A stretch of DNA of 64,000 bases. Source: Euonymus europaeus. Taxonomy: Eukaryota > Streptophyta > Magnoliopsida > Celastrales > Celastraceae. The notes below the pieces were generated by a model. It did no database searches, was not told the origin of the DNA, and saw only the letters and a program-made list of their open reading frames with translations. Where the stretch lies: the NCBI GenBank assembly GCA_963580455.1, contig OY756960.1, forward strand, positions 22,007,238-22,071,237, written 5' to 3'. This document shows positions 36,141 to 48,424 of this stretch, piece after piece. Position 1 is the stretch's first letter. The number at the start of each line of letters is the position of its first letter. The translations under genes and the position numbers were made by a program.

Positions 36141-36390
36141 ACCTATTTTTATGTGTCAAAAAAATTACCTGAGTATGAGGTTATGATGAGACAAGAGAGG
36201 AGTGGTTGGTATGGGTAAGTTTTTACGGGGGTGAAATAGGGAGGGTTTATTTGGGGCAACCTATGAGATCATATATGACAAGACTACAGAAGGGAGTATG
36301 GATAGGATATTTTAGGGAGTGTGAAATAGGGGATTTATGATGAAAGGCAGTCTCGCCTGGTCCTCTTTTAGTGTATTTCATGGACACATG

Positions 36391-36989
36391 CAGTGGCGGA
36401 CCTACGTTGGGACAAGTGGGGCCGGCTGCCCCCACTTGAATTTTTTTAATTTTTTTTTTATATACTTAAGTTATACCCACCATACTTGATATGCACAAGA
36501 ATGATGAATTTACAAGTGTTAATGAGATTACTGATCTTGCAGAGAAAATGGTTGCAACAAGAAACAATTTTGTTTATCCGTTTGTGTATAGACTTATAAC
36601 ACTAGCGTTAACTTTACCTGTTGCAACTGCAACTGTGGAGATAGTATTTTCAGCTATGCAGATTGTGAAGAAGCGATTACGGAATCAAATGGGAGATGAA
36701 TGACTCAATGATTGTTTAGTTACATACATCGAGAAATAAGTGTTTGCTCAAATTTCTAATGAAGTTATTATACAATATTACCAAAATATGAAAACTCATA
36801 GATTGCAATTGTAACCGTTGAACAATTTTTATATATAATTTTCAATTACTTAATTAGTTAGATTTTATTGATTAATATTTATAATTGAGTTATACTTTGA
36901 TCTTGTGCTTGAATTTAAACCCCAAAAAAAATTTCGGGACGATGCCCCGAACCCCGCTCCCACCTTAATCTAGAAGCTGGGTCCGCCCT
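36391..36989 (+). mobile_element. Internally deleted hAT element
   Basis: Left terminus CAGTGGCGGACC and reverse complement of the right terminus AGGGCGGACC form imperfect inverted ends. Flanks GACACATG (36383-36390) and CAGACATG (36990-36997) match at 6 of 8 positions, an eroded 8-bp target duplication. The 599-base element keeps only the last part of the transposase (36491-36770). Confidence 0.6.
36491..36770 (+). pseudogene. hAT transposase C-terminal dimerisation region, broken
   Basis: Reads LAEKMVATRNNFVYPFVYRL, then LALTLPVATATVE, then FSAMQIVKKRLRNQMGDE, the hallmark end of plant hAT transposases (hAT C-terminal dimerisation domain, zinc-finger MYM-type relatives). A TGA follows GDE, where relatives have Trp, then LNDCLVTYIEK and a second stop. 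The catalytic N-terminal two thirds are missing. Confidence 0.75.
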
Positions 36990-37784
36990 CAGACATGAGA
37001 TGGTCATTTTACTATCAATCATACTTGATACTGTACAATCCTTTCTTTTTGTGATAATTTTTTGTTCTATATAATCTTTTTGGAATTCGGGATTTTCTAA
37101 AACTGGCAAGCCACGACCCACGACAGATTCCAGCTACTGTTAACCGTCCGTACACTGTGTTCTTTCAGAACAAATTTATTTTACGTCTATACCCTCCTTC
37201 CACACTCAAAAGCCAAAAGACTTTCATTGCTGCTTCTTAAAACAAAAAATACTTTGGTAGAATATTATTTTTAAAATCTCAACTTTTAAATTATAACACT
37301 TGGAAACTAAATTAATAAACCATCATGTATTTAGTAAACTGCCCACAACCCATTATTTACTTATTAAATGTCATTTGATTAGACTAAACCCATTACAAAT
37401 TGTGATTAGGTTCAGTTTGAAACTCATTCTCGTAGGACTTTTGTCATCATATTGGAAATTTGCATTTGCATGGGCCGATTCTTTTGAAAGGCAACTTGAT
37501 TAACGGCTTTGGTTAGTACACATCAATGAAATAATAAAATAATTAAAAAAAGTAAAATTGATTGTGGTCCGAGACAGGTAAGTACATGGTTGATCACATG
37601 CATGATTTTAATATGTATCTATCTCTGCCACCAACCAAAAACAAAACGTTTTGCTCGTCATCTCTCTCCGGCTGGACAGGCCGAATCCCATGCCCTGCTG
37701 GAGTATTCGACCTCTCTCCACAACACAGAATTTCACGTGAGGTCTACATGCCTAATGCCTTTATCAACCTTTCATTATTTTAGA

Positions 37785-38345
37785 ATGTTCGTGAAAGTGT
37801 GTTTTCATTATTGGCGTGGTTGTGTTTTGTCGATATAATTGTATTGAGAAATGAGTTTTTGATAATTTAGAAGAATATGTGTCTTGACTTTTTCTAAAAC
37901 ATGTGGATTGGATGTACTGTTGATTTTATTGTAGTTTTGTTCGGAATGAATGAAGAAATAGGAAGTAGTTGTTTTATGTTTTACTGATATGAATGAGACT
38001 CTTTGACAATTGTTTATAATATTCAGTCCAAGAAAGTGACTCTAGCTCCGTATGGGCTTTGTGTTGAATCCGTAATATCCTTTGTTCATAGCTTGTCGAT
38101 TGAAGTGATTCATAAACCTCGAATCAACAACCAATTAGCAGATTCATTGACAAAACTAGGAATGTCTACTTCTTTATCTCGAACTTTTATCAGTTGTGTT
38201 CTTAATGCTCTTGCAATATTTGACTCTCGTTGATAAAAGGTTTCTTTTTCTTAAAAAAAAAAAAGTTGATATGAATGTATTGCAATATATATTTTGTTAA
38301 TATAAATGCCTATGCGACTTAACTTTTTGTGTAATACAGGAGAAC
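37785..38345 (+). repeat. Dispersed subrepeat family, copy 5, split by a LINE
   Basis: Matches the copy at 9590: GTGTCTTGACTTTTTCTAAA, TTTTACTGATATGAATG, then after the LINE TGATATGAATGTATTGCAAT and TTTTGTTAATATAAATGCC. It ends about 125 bases before the ATG of Nudix copy B and may supply part of that promoter. Confidence 0.55.
37996..38264 (+). mobile_element. 5'-truncated LINE tail with target-site duplication
   Basis: Ends in a 12-base A run (38253-38264) and is flanked by an 11-bp duplication TGATATGAATG (37985-37995 and 38267-38277). The open part reads SIEVIHKPRINNQLADSLTK (about 38090-38150), the end of a plant LINE RNase H domain, and stops at 38231-38233. Only the last 270 bases of the parent element were inserted. 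It lies about 200 bases upstream of the Nudix copy B start. Confidence 0.7.
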
Positions 38346-38468
38346 CGACGTGTGTTTTAATGGCTCCAAAATTTGTTAATTGCAAATTTGCAATCACTCT
38401 TATATTCCATTCCGCAAGGCAGGAGCATTGCGTTTTGCTCGTCCTCCCTCTGTCTTTCTGGTCCTCCC

Positions 38469-41223
38469 ATGGCCGGCTGCACTACTCACCCTCTCTCTCT
38501 CTCCCACTCAATTCCTCTCGCCTTCACATCAGCTGGTGCTCCTTTAACTAAAACTCGCTTCAGAAGCACCATTGCAACAAAATGTATGTTGCAGAGACCA
38601 GCCTCTCGCTCTCTCTCGGCTGCTACTCTAACTAGCCCCATTACTACCACTACCTTCACTTGGGACGACGTCGTTCAAGTTTCTAATCCGGAATATGCCC
38701 TAGACGATTTGTCGGATCTCTCCGGCTTCTTTGAGAAGGTCAAAGTCTGCAATCGCGGAGCGGTAAGTTCCCCTAGTTTCTCCTCATCTCCTCTGTTTGG
38801 TTTCCAAGAAAGTAGCAGAAACAAAGCAGCGCTAAGCCACTAACTATCACATTGCCCATATAAACGCATTTTCCTCACGATTATGATCTGAATTTGTTCA
38901 GGAAAAGAAATCCGAGTTCCTGCCGTTTGCTATAGATGGTCAAATTGTTGGTTACTTGCATAATGGGTATGATTTTGATTCTCAGTGACTCGCAAGTTCC
39001 TACCAGTCTGAGTTGCTAATTGTTGAGATTTGTGCAGTTTTGTTGAGAATCTGAGGGACTACGGGGACGTGTTTGTTTTGCCCCAGAGAATAAACGGTTC
39101 AAACATAGGAAAACACGTAACATTGAATCCAGAGCTTAGAACACCGGATGACAGGACCAGAGCTGTTGGAGAAGTAATCAGATCCTTGGGAGAAGAGATC
39201 ATTCCTGGCATACGCAATGAGGTATAGTATTCACCACTGTCACTAATTGATAATTTCATATACAAATATTGTCTTTGTCATCTTCTCTCTTGTTCTCCAA
39301 ACTTTGGATCCTCTGTTGTTGCAAAGTAAAGAGGTCCAATCCGTTGCTAATATGGATTCCGTTTGCTCGCGAACAGCTGTACCCTGTAACATCGTCCTAT
39401 GGCGCACAAGCATTTTTCTATCTGGAACGTGCTGCAGCTCCTTATTTTGGAATCAAGGTAACTTTTGTTGGTGTCGTCCAAGTATCCATCTCCTTATTCT
39501 GCTTCGTTATGAGTACAAAGGCCACTTCTTTTGTTCAAGGAGAAAGTTAAATTCAAAGCAGAATCCACAACTACAAGGATTGATGGAATTTGATTATTCT
39601 AAGTAACACTTTTTGGTTAAGTATGTGGTGGTTAAATTTTATGGAAATGATTAATTATCCCATGAACAGTTATGATTCATCTTGTCCTTTTCAATGATTA
39701 GGCTTATGCCATTCATTTGAACGGCTTTGTGGAAAGAGGTGGGCAGCAATTTCTGTGGACAGCGAAAAGAAGTCTAGTGAAACCCACGTATCCAGGGATG
39801 CTTGATCATCTTGTTGCTGGAGGACTGGTGTGTGACAAAATGTTAATTCACTCGAGCACAACTTTTTTTTTTTCCCTTTTTCGGTCGTTTGCTTATTTTA
39901 CAAATTAATTCGAGAACATTGATTTTCTCATTAGTGTATTTTCCTTCCTGTGAATAAAACTTTCTTGTAAGCCTTTCTTATATTAGAATGGAGCACTGAA
40001 TACTGATCGATCCAAGATGCGAACTTAATGCTTTTATTGGATTTAGTATCTTCAGTGTTGAAATCTCTTAGGGCATTAAGGACCGAGCTTTGTGCAATGA
40101 ATATCATGTTAAAACCTGATGTAGATAGGAACTTTGAAGGGTCCTACTCCTACCTCAACTGCAGTGACGACTATATGGAACATATATATACTCCTTTATT
40201 TAGGCTAATAATGAATTGTGTAGTTCGTATGGTTAGTCAATGGAACTTCTTAAGATATTGGTGGTTGGATTTCCAATTGACTTCTTATGATTGGATTTCT
40301 GTATTGGTCAATGCAGCCTCATGGAATTGCTTGTGGGGAGAATCTTCTGAAGGAATGCGAAGAGGAAGCAGGAATACCGAGATCAATTTCCAGGCGGTAT
40401 GTTCTGTCATTTTATGTCTTCTCATGTAAATGGATAGAAAACAAAAATTGAAAAGTAAAGAAAAGAAAATCCCTGAAGTAGTTGTATTGCAGAGCTATAC
40501 CAGTTGGTGCTGTTTCCTACATGAACATTGAAGGGCATAGGCACGAGAGAGATGTTCTATTTTGTTATGATTTGAAACTCCCTCAAGGCTTTATGCCCAA
40601 CAATCAAGGTAAGCTATTGAAAGGCTCCATCAAAAATTTGTTCCTTTAACAACCACTGCTCATTTAGTCCGTTCATCTTGAGATAATTCTATCAAATCAC
40701 AATTCCTTAGCAAGTTTCTCGGCTTCTGGCAGATGAGGAGGTGGAGAGCTTCAAGTTAATCCCAGTGACTCAGGTTGCTGATATTGTAAGAAGAACGAAT
40801 CTCTTCAAGCCGAGTTGCTGTCTTGTTGTCATTGACTTTCTGTTTCGACATGGGTACTTACCTATCCTCTATTATTTCTGCTACTCATTTGACTATCATT
40901 GAGTAACTAGGTAACCCAAATTACTTTTATATGAACTGACCCTGACCCTGACCCTGACCCTGACCCTGACCCACGACCTTAGCTATGTACCAAAGATTTA
41001 GGCGTCAGTTAAGGATCATTCTTTGTAGGACTTCAGCCTTGGCTGGAATGCCACCATAACTCGCCTGGATTATCCATTTCGCAGTTGGGGATCATGCTTG
41101 GTTGGTTTGATTAATATTTGTGCTGATTCTTGCCTTTTCTTTTGTTTGTGCAGGTACATCCTCCCTGAATACTTGGGATATTTGGATCTGTTACAGAGTT
41201 TAAGAAGTGGAGAATGCTCATAA
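38469..41223 (+). CDS. Nudix hydrolase, NUDT20/24 (Tnr3-like) type, copy B
   Basis: Nine exons (38469-38762, 38902-38966, 39038-39221, 39377-39457, 39702-39827, 40317-40396, 40493-40608, 40733-40853, 41154-41223) give 378 residues. Exons 2-9 match copy A in length base for base (65, 184, 81, 126, 80, 116, 121, 70); exon 1 is 21 bases longer. The N-terminus (MAGCTTHPLSLSHSIPLAFT) is Ser/Thr-rich and fits a plastid transit peptide. The Nudix core runs over about residues 248-270, again with ENLLKECEEEAGI. Probable reaction, from relatives: hydrolysis of damaged thiamine diphosphate to the monophosphate. No stop or frameshift was seen, so both copies look functional. Introns are compact, unlike copy A. 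A hexanucleotide repeat lies in intron 8. Confidence 0.92.
40936..40972 (+). repeat. (CTGACC)6 hexanucleotide repeat
   Basis: Six tandem copies of CTGACC in intron 8 of Nudix copy B. It resembles a telomere-like CCCTGA motif but not the usual plant CCCTAAA. Confidence 0.85.
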
Positions 41224-41669
41224 ATATCCCTTAATTTCCTGCTGTTGTCTATGCTCGGGTCGCTTCTCCTTTGACTTACTAGCCTTCGCCTTGTTTTTTG
41301 TTAAGTAAATGATGGATATAATTAGTGGTCTTAAGTTTCCCAAATAAACAAGGAGTCAAGGACCCAGAGTTGTACATGGGACAGTGCAGGGAGGCGCCTG
41401 GCACTGCAGTGAGAGTCGAGTCGAGTCGAGTCGTGTGACAAAATAATTTATGCTGTTCATCCAGATTTGTTTGAATTGAGTTTGGAAAAACTCACTGCAT
41501 TATACGTTTTCTAATGGCAGTAGAGATCTCGAACATGCAGTCTACCTGTAATGCAATCAAATCAGTGAATGGATGCGGCATGATTCTCCTGACAATTTTG
41601 GACTCTATAATATAATGGAGTCTCTCAATGCACCCAATTCTTTTTTGGACTCCTATAATATAATATAGA

Positions 41670-42966
41670 GCCTCGGAAAGCACCCCAATTCTTTTCTCTA
41701 CACCGGATCCATCAAACTCTCCACATACCCACTACATTCCATGACTCATCACATCTCTTTACATCTTAGCTATTCTCAATCAATTATTTTTATAATTTTT
41801 AAAATAAATTCTCTGATTCTCAAATTTTATATATACATCTCTAATAATATTTTTTTATTCCATGACTCATCACATCTCTCTACATCCTAAGTATTCCCAA
41901 TCAATTATTTTTATAATTTTTAAAATAAATTCTCTAATTTTATATATACATCTCTAATAATATTTTTTTAGTCCATGACTCATCACATCTCTCTTCATCC
42001 AAAGTATTCTCAATCAATTATTTTTATAATTTTTAAAACAAATTCTCTAATTCTCAAATTTTATATGTACATCTCTAATAATATTTTTTTTAAAAGATGA
42101 TAAGTGTTTGCGAATTCTTTTTTTCTTATGAGGATGTTATGCTTATAAAAAATATGTTTTTATTATGGTATTTATGTTGTTATGGTGCAATTACACATAC
42201 ATATTACTTACTGATTTTATTTTTATTTTTTACTTTCAATAATTAAAAACATTAAATGACTCTGATGTCATTTTTTTTACCTTCAACAATTAAAAACATT
42301 GAATGCATAATTGTGGGAAAATTACTTAAATTGTAGTACTTAAACAACTTATCTTGGGATGCAAAAAGGATTATCTTATTTTAGAATAAAATGACATGCA
42401 TTATTTAGATTTTGAAAAGGGTAGTTCAGGAATTTAACATAAATAAAATCAATGTCTATCATTCATTGTTTTTAATCATTGAAAATTAAAAAAACAAAAA
42501 AAAAATTCACATCAGAAGTTTTCAATTATTGAAAATAAAGAAATTCACATCAGTCATTCAATTATTTTAATATTGAAGGTAAAAAACAAAAACAAAAAAA
42601 ATCACATAAGAGCCGTTCAATGTTTTTAATTATTGAAAGTAAAAAAATAAATTACATCATTATGTATTATATATGCCTAACAACACCATAACAACAAAAA
42701 TGCAACTATAAAAAAATATTTTTATAAGCCTAATAGCCCCATAAAAAAAATTCACACACATTCACTTTCTTTTAATTATTAAATATAAAAGATAAAAATA
42801 ATAATTATTAGATATATATATATATTTTTATTTTTATTTGAAAATTATGAAAATAATTGATTGAGAACACCTAAAATGTAGATAGAAGTGATGAGTCATA
42901 GGAATATGTGAGGAATTTAGAGGGCCAAAAGGTGAGAGAAGAATTGGTGGTCCATTTAAAGGCCTC
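41670..42966. mobile_element. Fold-back (long inverted repeat) element
   Basis: The left arm (about 41670-42300) and right arm (about 42340-42966) are reverse complements over most of their length. Anchors are ACCCCAATTCTTTTCTC versus CCACCAATTCTTCTCTC, CATGACTCATCACATCTC versus the reversed string at 42890, and TTCTCAATCAATTATTTTTA versus 42841-42870. The inner anchors are the ACTTTCAATAATTAAAAACA block (42231) versus 42610-42650. The left arm also has three tandem copies of a 113-121-base unit starting CCATGACTCATCACATCTC (41738, 41859, 41972). Non-coding. It starts about 450 bases after Nudix copy B. A transcript would form a long hairpin. Confidence 0.65.
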
Positions 42967-43571
42967 TTCCATGAATGAATGGGGAATGACTCATGACCCT
43001 TGGCTAAGGGTGTCAAATCCCACGACTCCGTTGTGGTCACAAGGAGTAAATGTGTACACTTACAGTTAACGAATCAGCAAAGACGACATATGATGGCTTC
43101 CAAGCCGACACTGAAACTGTTTTTCCTGCATTTTCAACAAGGCAAACTCATCACAGACTATCACAGCCTATTCATTTGAAAGATAGGTATGTTGTTTTAA
43201 CACCAATGAGCCAATGATGAATTAATCAAAGACAATTGACCTTGAAGGAAGGAAAGAGACAGTTGTGCAAGTGATTTTCAATCAGGAAGAAGCTAACACT
43301 AGAAGAGGGGAAAAACAGTCGGTCACATACTGAAACACAAGTCTACCAAATAAAATTCCTTGCATTCAACATAATACCTAGGCTTACAAGTTACAAATTG
43401 CAGAACTGATACCCAGCATGGACCAGAAAATAAGCAAGCAAATCAAACTCGGGATTCTGTATTCATAATTGGCTTGTACAAAAGCCATTATTATAACTTA
43501 CTGTCTCTGATGTTTTCAGTATTCATGTCATTGCAATGCTGAAATAGGGTCAAATCAATTTCACAGCAAAA

Positions 43572-46500
43572 TCACACTCTCAGCTCCCCAACTTCAGGGC
43601 ATAGCGGCTCAAAGAGAGCTTCTACTTCACTTTGATTAACTTCGTCCAAGCTTGGTGGGTTCCACTTGGGGTTCTGCAAATGCATGATCATAAGAGTTCA
43701 GTGAACCAGAAAGATTATTTTCACTGAACGAAATGCCTAAGCCTCACAAGGAAGTATGCTAGGAATGTTAGATGCATATCACAGGGCAGCTAACTAAAGA
43801 AAGACTATCAACTATTTAATTAATTGCTTATACAGACACCATAAATCAAGAAGACCAGTACACTAATGGCTTTGCAGAATTTAATGGGGAAAAATTAATC
43901 GAACAAATATGCCCGATGGAAGATGCAGAATCATATCATAATTATATTGGTACTGATTATCAATAGGTCATGAAATCCTTGACTGGAAATAAAATAAGGT
44001 TATGACATCCTTGACGGGAAATAAAATAAGAACCTGGTCCTTGTCCACCAAGACTGCTCTAACACCTTCAGCAAAGTCATTTCGCAGGGATGACCTTAGG
44101 GCAATGCGATATTCAGTCCTCATTACACCATCTAGCTGTACACAATGAAGCAAAAAGAAAAAGAAAAAGAAACTTGTTGCTTGTAGAAGCGTTCAGCTAT
44201 AAAAATTTGAAAAATATAAGAACGAAATATGTAAATCCAGACTCACCGAGGATAAATTATTATTTTTCATCCTGCGAGCAGATGCAACTTTGGAAAAATG
44301 CTCTCGTGTTAAGCATAATGAAAATGGTGCACCCTTCTTAAGACCTTGAAGAGCTTCCTTAGCCCAATCTGCCACTGCATAGATCGGGAAAAAAGATAGG
44401 CATATAAAAACAAGCTTCACTCTGTTAAATCCATAGAGATTCAGGTCCCATAAAGCGCCAACTATGCATTTGTAGTTTTCTTTACATATAAAGAGGGACC
44501 AAAAGGCTTGCCTGTGGCATCGCCACTCACTTGATGCTTTTTCAGCTCCTCAATTATCTCCTTAACTGACTTATTGCCACCAAAACAGGAGACTATTTGA
44601 GGTAAAAATTTCTTCAACAGGGGCTCAGAATCAGGGTCACTGCTATATTTTTCTAACAGTGCTTTGATTTCCTGATGGGGATCCTGGGAACTATATCAAC
44701 AATTGACTAATTATATTATAAACAAAAAACACATATGTTGTAAAACTGCTGCAGATGACCAGATGTAATAAATCAATTTAAACAAAAATCTAGTATAAAG
44801 AAGTTAACAGTCCCGATTATGACTACAACAAATAACCTGATTTTAAAAATGAAATTGCTCAGATAAAATTTTCGCTTCACCAGGGAAATTAGACCACGTA
44901 CTGACATGAGAAGAAAAAAAATGTTACAACATTCTTATTGCACATCCACATCAACCATCAGCCAATCACATTACTATAGAAAGGTAGGATTCCGAGGCAA
45001 CCCTTTAGTACGCTGTAAACCATTAAAAAAAAACTAAAACACATTGCACATCAGCCAATCGCGTTACTATAGAAAGGTAGGATTATATTTGTATCTACAA
45101 CAATAGTAGTCACTTAGAAAGATAAAACAATGATTAGAAGCATACAATGTCACTCCCAAAAGAGCTTCCTTCAGTGAACCAAGATTTCCAGATGGGACAT
45201 GGTGTGTTCCAAGACCAACATAGAGTGCATCAGAGGGTGTAGAAATCCTTTTCCCAGTCAATCCAAGATAAGTACCTGAAAATCTTTTGATTAATATGCA
45301 ATTACGAGAAGAAAAAAGGGATGATCCACAGAGCAAACAAAAAAAATTATCATCAACAAATTTCATGAAAGCTTCTTAAGATGTCTAAATTAGGAAACAT
45401 GTATAGAAAAACATATATTCTTAACATAGGCTTCAAAAAATAAAATTCTATTTTCCTGAATAACAACAATACAGAATATAGCCATACATGCACGTGAATC
45501 TCATAAGATAATGGATAAAAAAAAATGATCAACGGACTCCAAGAGATCAACTCTAATTGGCACACGCAAAAAATAAAAAGATCATACCAACTGATCCATC
45601 TCCTGGACTCTGTGCTGCTATATATGCGAATCCAACATCAGGGAACAAGCCGATTCCATTTTCAGGCATTGCGAGAACAGTCTTCTGTAATCAATTCATA
45701 AGAGCACAAAAGTAAGAATGGAGAAATGTTATTTCCTCGACTCATATGATACTGGCCTTAAGATACCTCAGTCACAACTCGATAGCGACCATGACCAGAT
45801 AGGCCAATTCCAAAACCCATTGTTATGCCATCCATGAAGCACATATATGGCTTCTTGTACTCAGAAATTTTGCATATAAGCGAATACTCGGCCGTAAATA
45901 CCTGACAAAAAAGCACAACAATTCACACTAATTCAAGGCAACAAACTAATACATACTCCAGAAACTTAAAACACATGAACAGCTCAGATCATTATATCGG
46001 TGGAAGATGATCCATACAAACTGGTGTCTAATATAAGCAAACATAAAAAAAAATATAACCAAGACGAGGAGCAGACTCAAGTTTTTACGAACAAGCTCAA
46101 GCAATGTGAAACAACAAACAATCCATGCATTCATGTGCTGTTAGGTGATTTAATATGCTGTGAAAGAATGCCACATCTTGATAAGGATATGCAGTTGTGT
46201 ACATGCTGAGATTCACTGAAAGAACACGAAACACTAATGAAGAACATGTGTGGGCATGTCTCCACTCCCACACATAATAAAACTGGAACCTTATTTGAAC
46301 CATTCTTTGATGTAAAACAACAACTAAATAGAAGTCATACAATAAAGAGACTCGACATAAACAGATAGATCATATGACAGCCCCATTCTCCGGATAGTAC
46401 AAACAAATCATAAGAGACCTTGGAAAGAGTACATATGCAAATCAAATACCACAAACATGATCTCCAAATCACAACACCAATCCTCATTTTGATTTTGGTT

Positions 46501-47983
46501 TTTAAAACAAAGGTAGTTTACAGAGTAGCTATTCTTAGGATTTGTCGTTGACACATTTTAAAGAAATTTCTCACGAAATTAAAGTACTATTTTCTATATA
46601 TTCCAATAAAATGGACAGATGTGAGGATGAATAGCATAGTAGATAGTTATGGTAGTGCATTGCACAACTTCACCCGCACCACATCTTGTGCGAAGAGAAG
46701 CCATCAAGATATAAGGCCATTAAAAAAAATGATATCGGTGCAACAAAGCCATCTATATTCGATCAAAGACACATTAAGACCTCAATCATATCTGATAGGT
46801 GTTTTTTGGTTGTAATCTGCTTCACATCACCACCTGCAGGTAAACTATGATCTGGGTTATCAGTTAGACAAGAATCAATCAAATTACATTATAGATAAGA
46901 CCCAAAAAAAACGCAAACTCATGCATAGAATCCCCAACCCAACCAGCAAATACATCAGAAGATATATATATAAATGTGCACAAAAAAATCAAGGACCACA
47001 ATACAGGAAGCCAAACATGGCAGATATACCAGTAACACAGAATGATATTTCAATAACTGAAAATAAAGGAAACCTTTTGCACAAGAGAGGTGCTTTTGTC
47101 CTTTTGAATTTCAGCGACAACCCCTTTAATATCCATTCCTGCATTGGTCATGAGTGGTAACCCTCAAAACTTCCTCGCACTCACAGTTATTATACTACAA
47201 AATACTACATATTGGCAACCCTCAAAATCTTCCTCGCACAAACAGTTACAATGCTACAAAATGCAATATACCATTTAAGTAACCAAAAAATTTAAAAAGT
47301 AACTCCATCTGTCGAATGTGAGTGGAAAAAAATGAATCAATGGATCATATACTGAAACAAATTCATAGCTCAATTTGCTCATGTAGTTGACATTACCTGC
47401 ACAGAATGCCCGAGGTGAGCTTCCCTCAACTAGAACGCATTTGACTCTAGGATCCATTTCCCACTCATCAAGGAAACTTTTGTATTTGATATCCATATCT
47501 GCAATAAACTAAGCTCAAAAATCTTCCAACAAAATCGCCTATGACCAAAGCACCTCCAAATTCATGTTTAAACGGCACAAACTACAAAATGTTACTGTGC
47601 ATAAGAGTTACATTGCTACTTATATTGTCAATTAATTAGCCAATATATGCCATGGAAGGGAAATTGAAGTCATAAAGATAACAATCAATACTAATCAATC
47701 ATCAGCAAAGAAATGCGTCCATAATGGGCAAAATAGTGTGGAGTGAACCTAAATTCATGGCGTTGAGAGCCTTGGGGCGATCAAGAGTGATGACAGCGAC
47801 GCCGTTTTGATGAACATCTGCCTTGACGAAATCGTCTGCACTTGTACCAGCAGCCATGATCGATAGAGTTCGAGGAGTATACGAGAGAGAAGATGCACAG
47901 ATTTTATGGGCGATTGAGAGTTTGCAAAAGACGAACGATGATGATCTGCCGAAGAGTCGAGAAGCTGAGGATATGCTTCTCAT
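43572..47983 (-). CDS. 3-hydroxyisobutyryl-CoA hydrolase-like (CHY family), probably mitochondrial
   Basis: Ten exons (47749-47983, 47397-47498, 47074-47138, 45767-45901, 45588-45684, 45146-45275, 44512-44690, 44247-44374, 44034-44135, 43572-43673) give 424 residues. The first 42 residues are rich in Ser and Arg without acidic residues, a mitochondrial-type presequence. A second Met follows at [10 protein letters not shown]. Crotonase-fold landmarks are [29 protein letters not shown] and [13 protein letters not shown], with Glu187 and Asp195 in the positions used by 3-hydroxyisobutyryl-CoA hydrolases. The C-terminal helical part ([33 protein letters not shown]) is typical of the family. The expected role is removing CoA from valine-breakdown intermediates; the plant HIBCH-like 3 group may prefer other substrates. 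Intron 7 starts with GC, not GT. Confidence 0.93.
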
Positions 47984-48424
47984 GCCTTTCTGCTCTCTTT
48001 CCTATTTTTATCAGAACCTCCAAGACTGGCAAAATAGGGATTAATATTTTGGTCATTATGACCATTTTGCCATTAGTGCGTGCCAATTTGACTACATTTG
48101 ACATTGATGAAAGTTTGAAACATCCACTTGGGCTGGGCCTGAGCGTATGTCCACATCTTTGGGCTTTTTCCAAGTGTTGCTCGGATTCTTTCTTTGGGCT
48201 CTGAGTTTAGTTTTTTTAGAGCGTGGCGACATCTTCTTATAGCATTTTTTGCAATTTGCAGCAACCAAACTGAACCGGATCCAACTAGTGTTAATGAGAC
48301 ACAAATGCATCTCGATGATAATTAAGAATGAATACAATTATAGAATAATTATTATCTATATGCCGATTCAATTTTTATGCCGTGGGAAAATACAGAGTAG
48401 AGAGAGGGTAATTACAAAATAATA

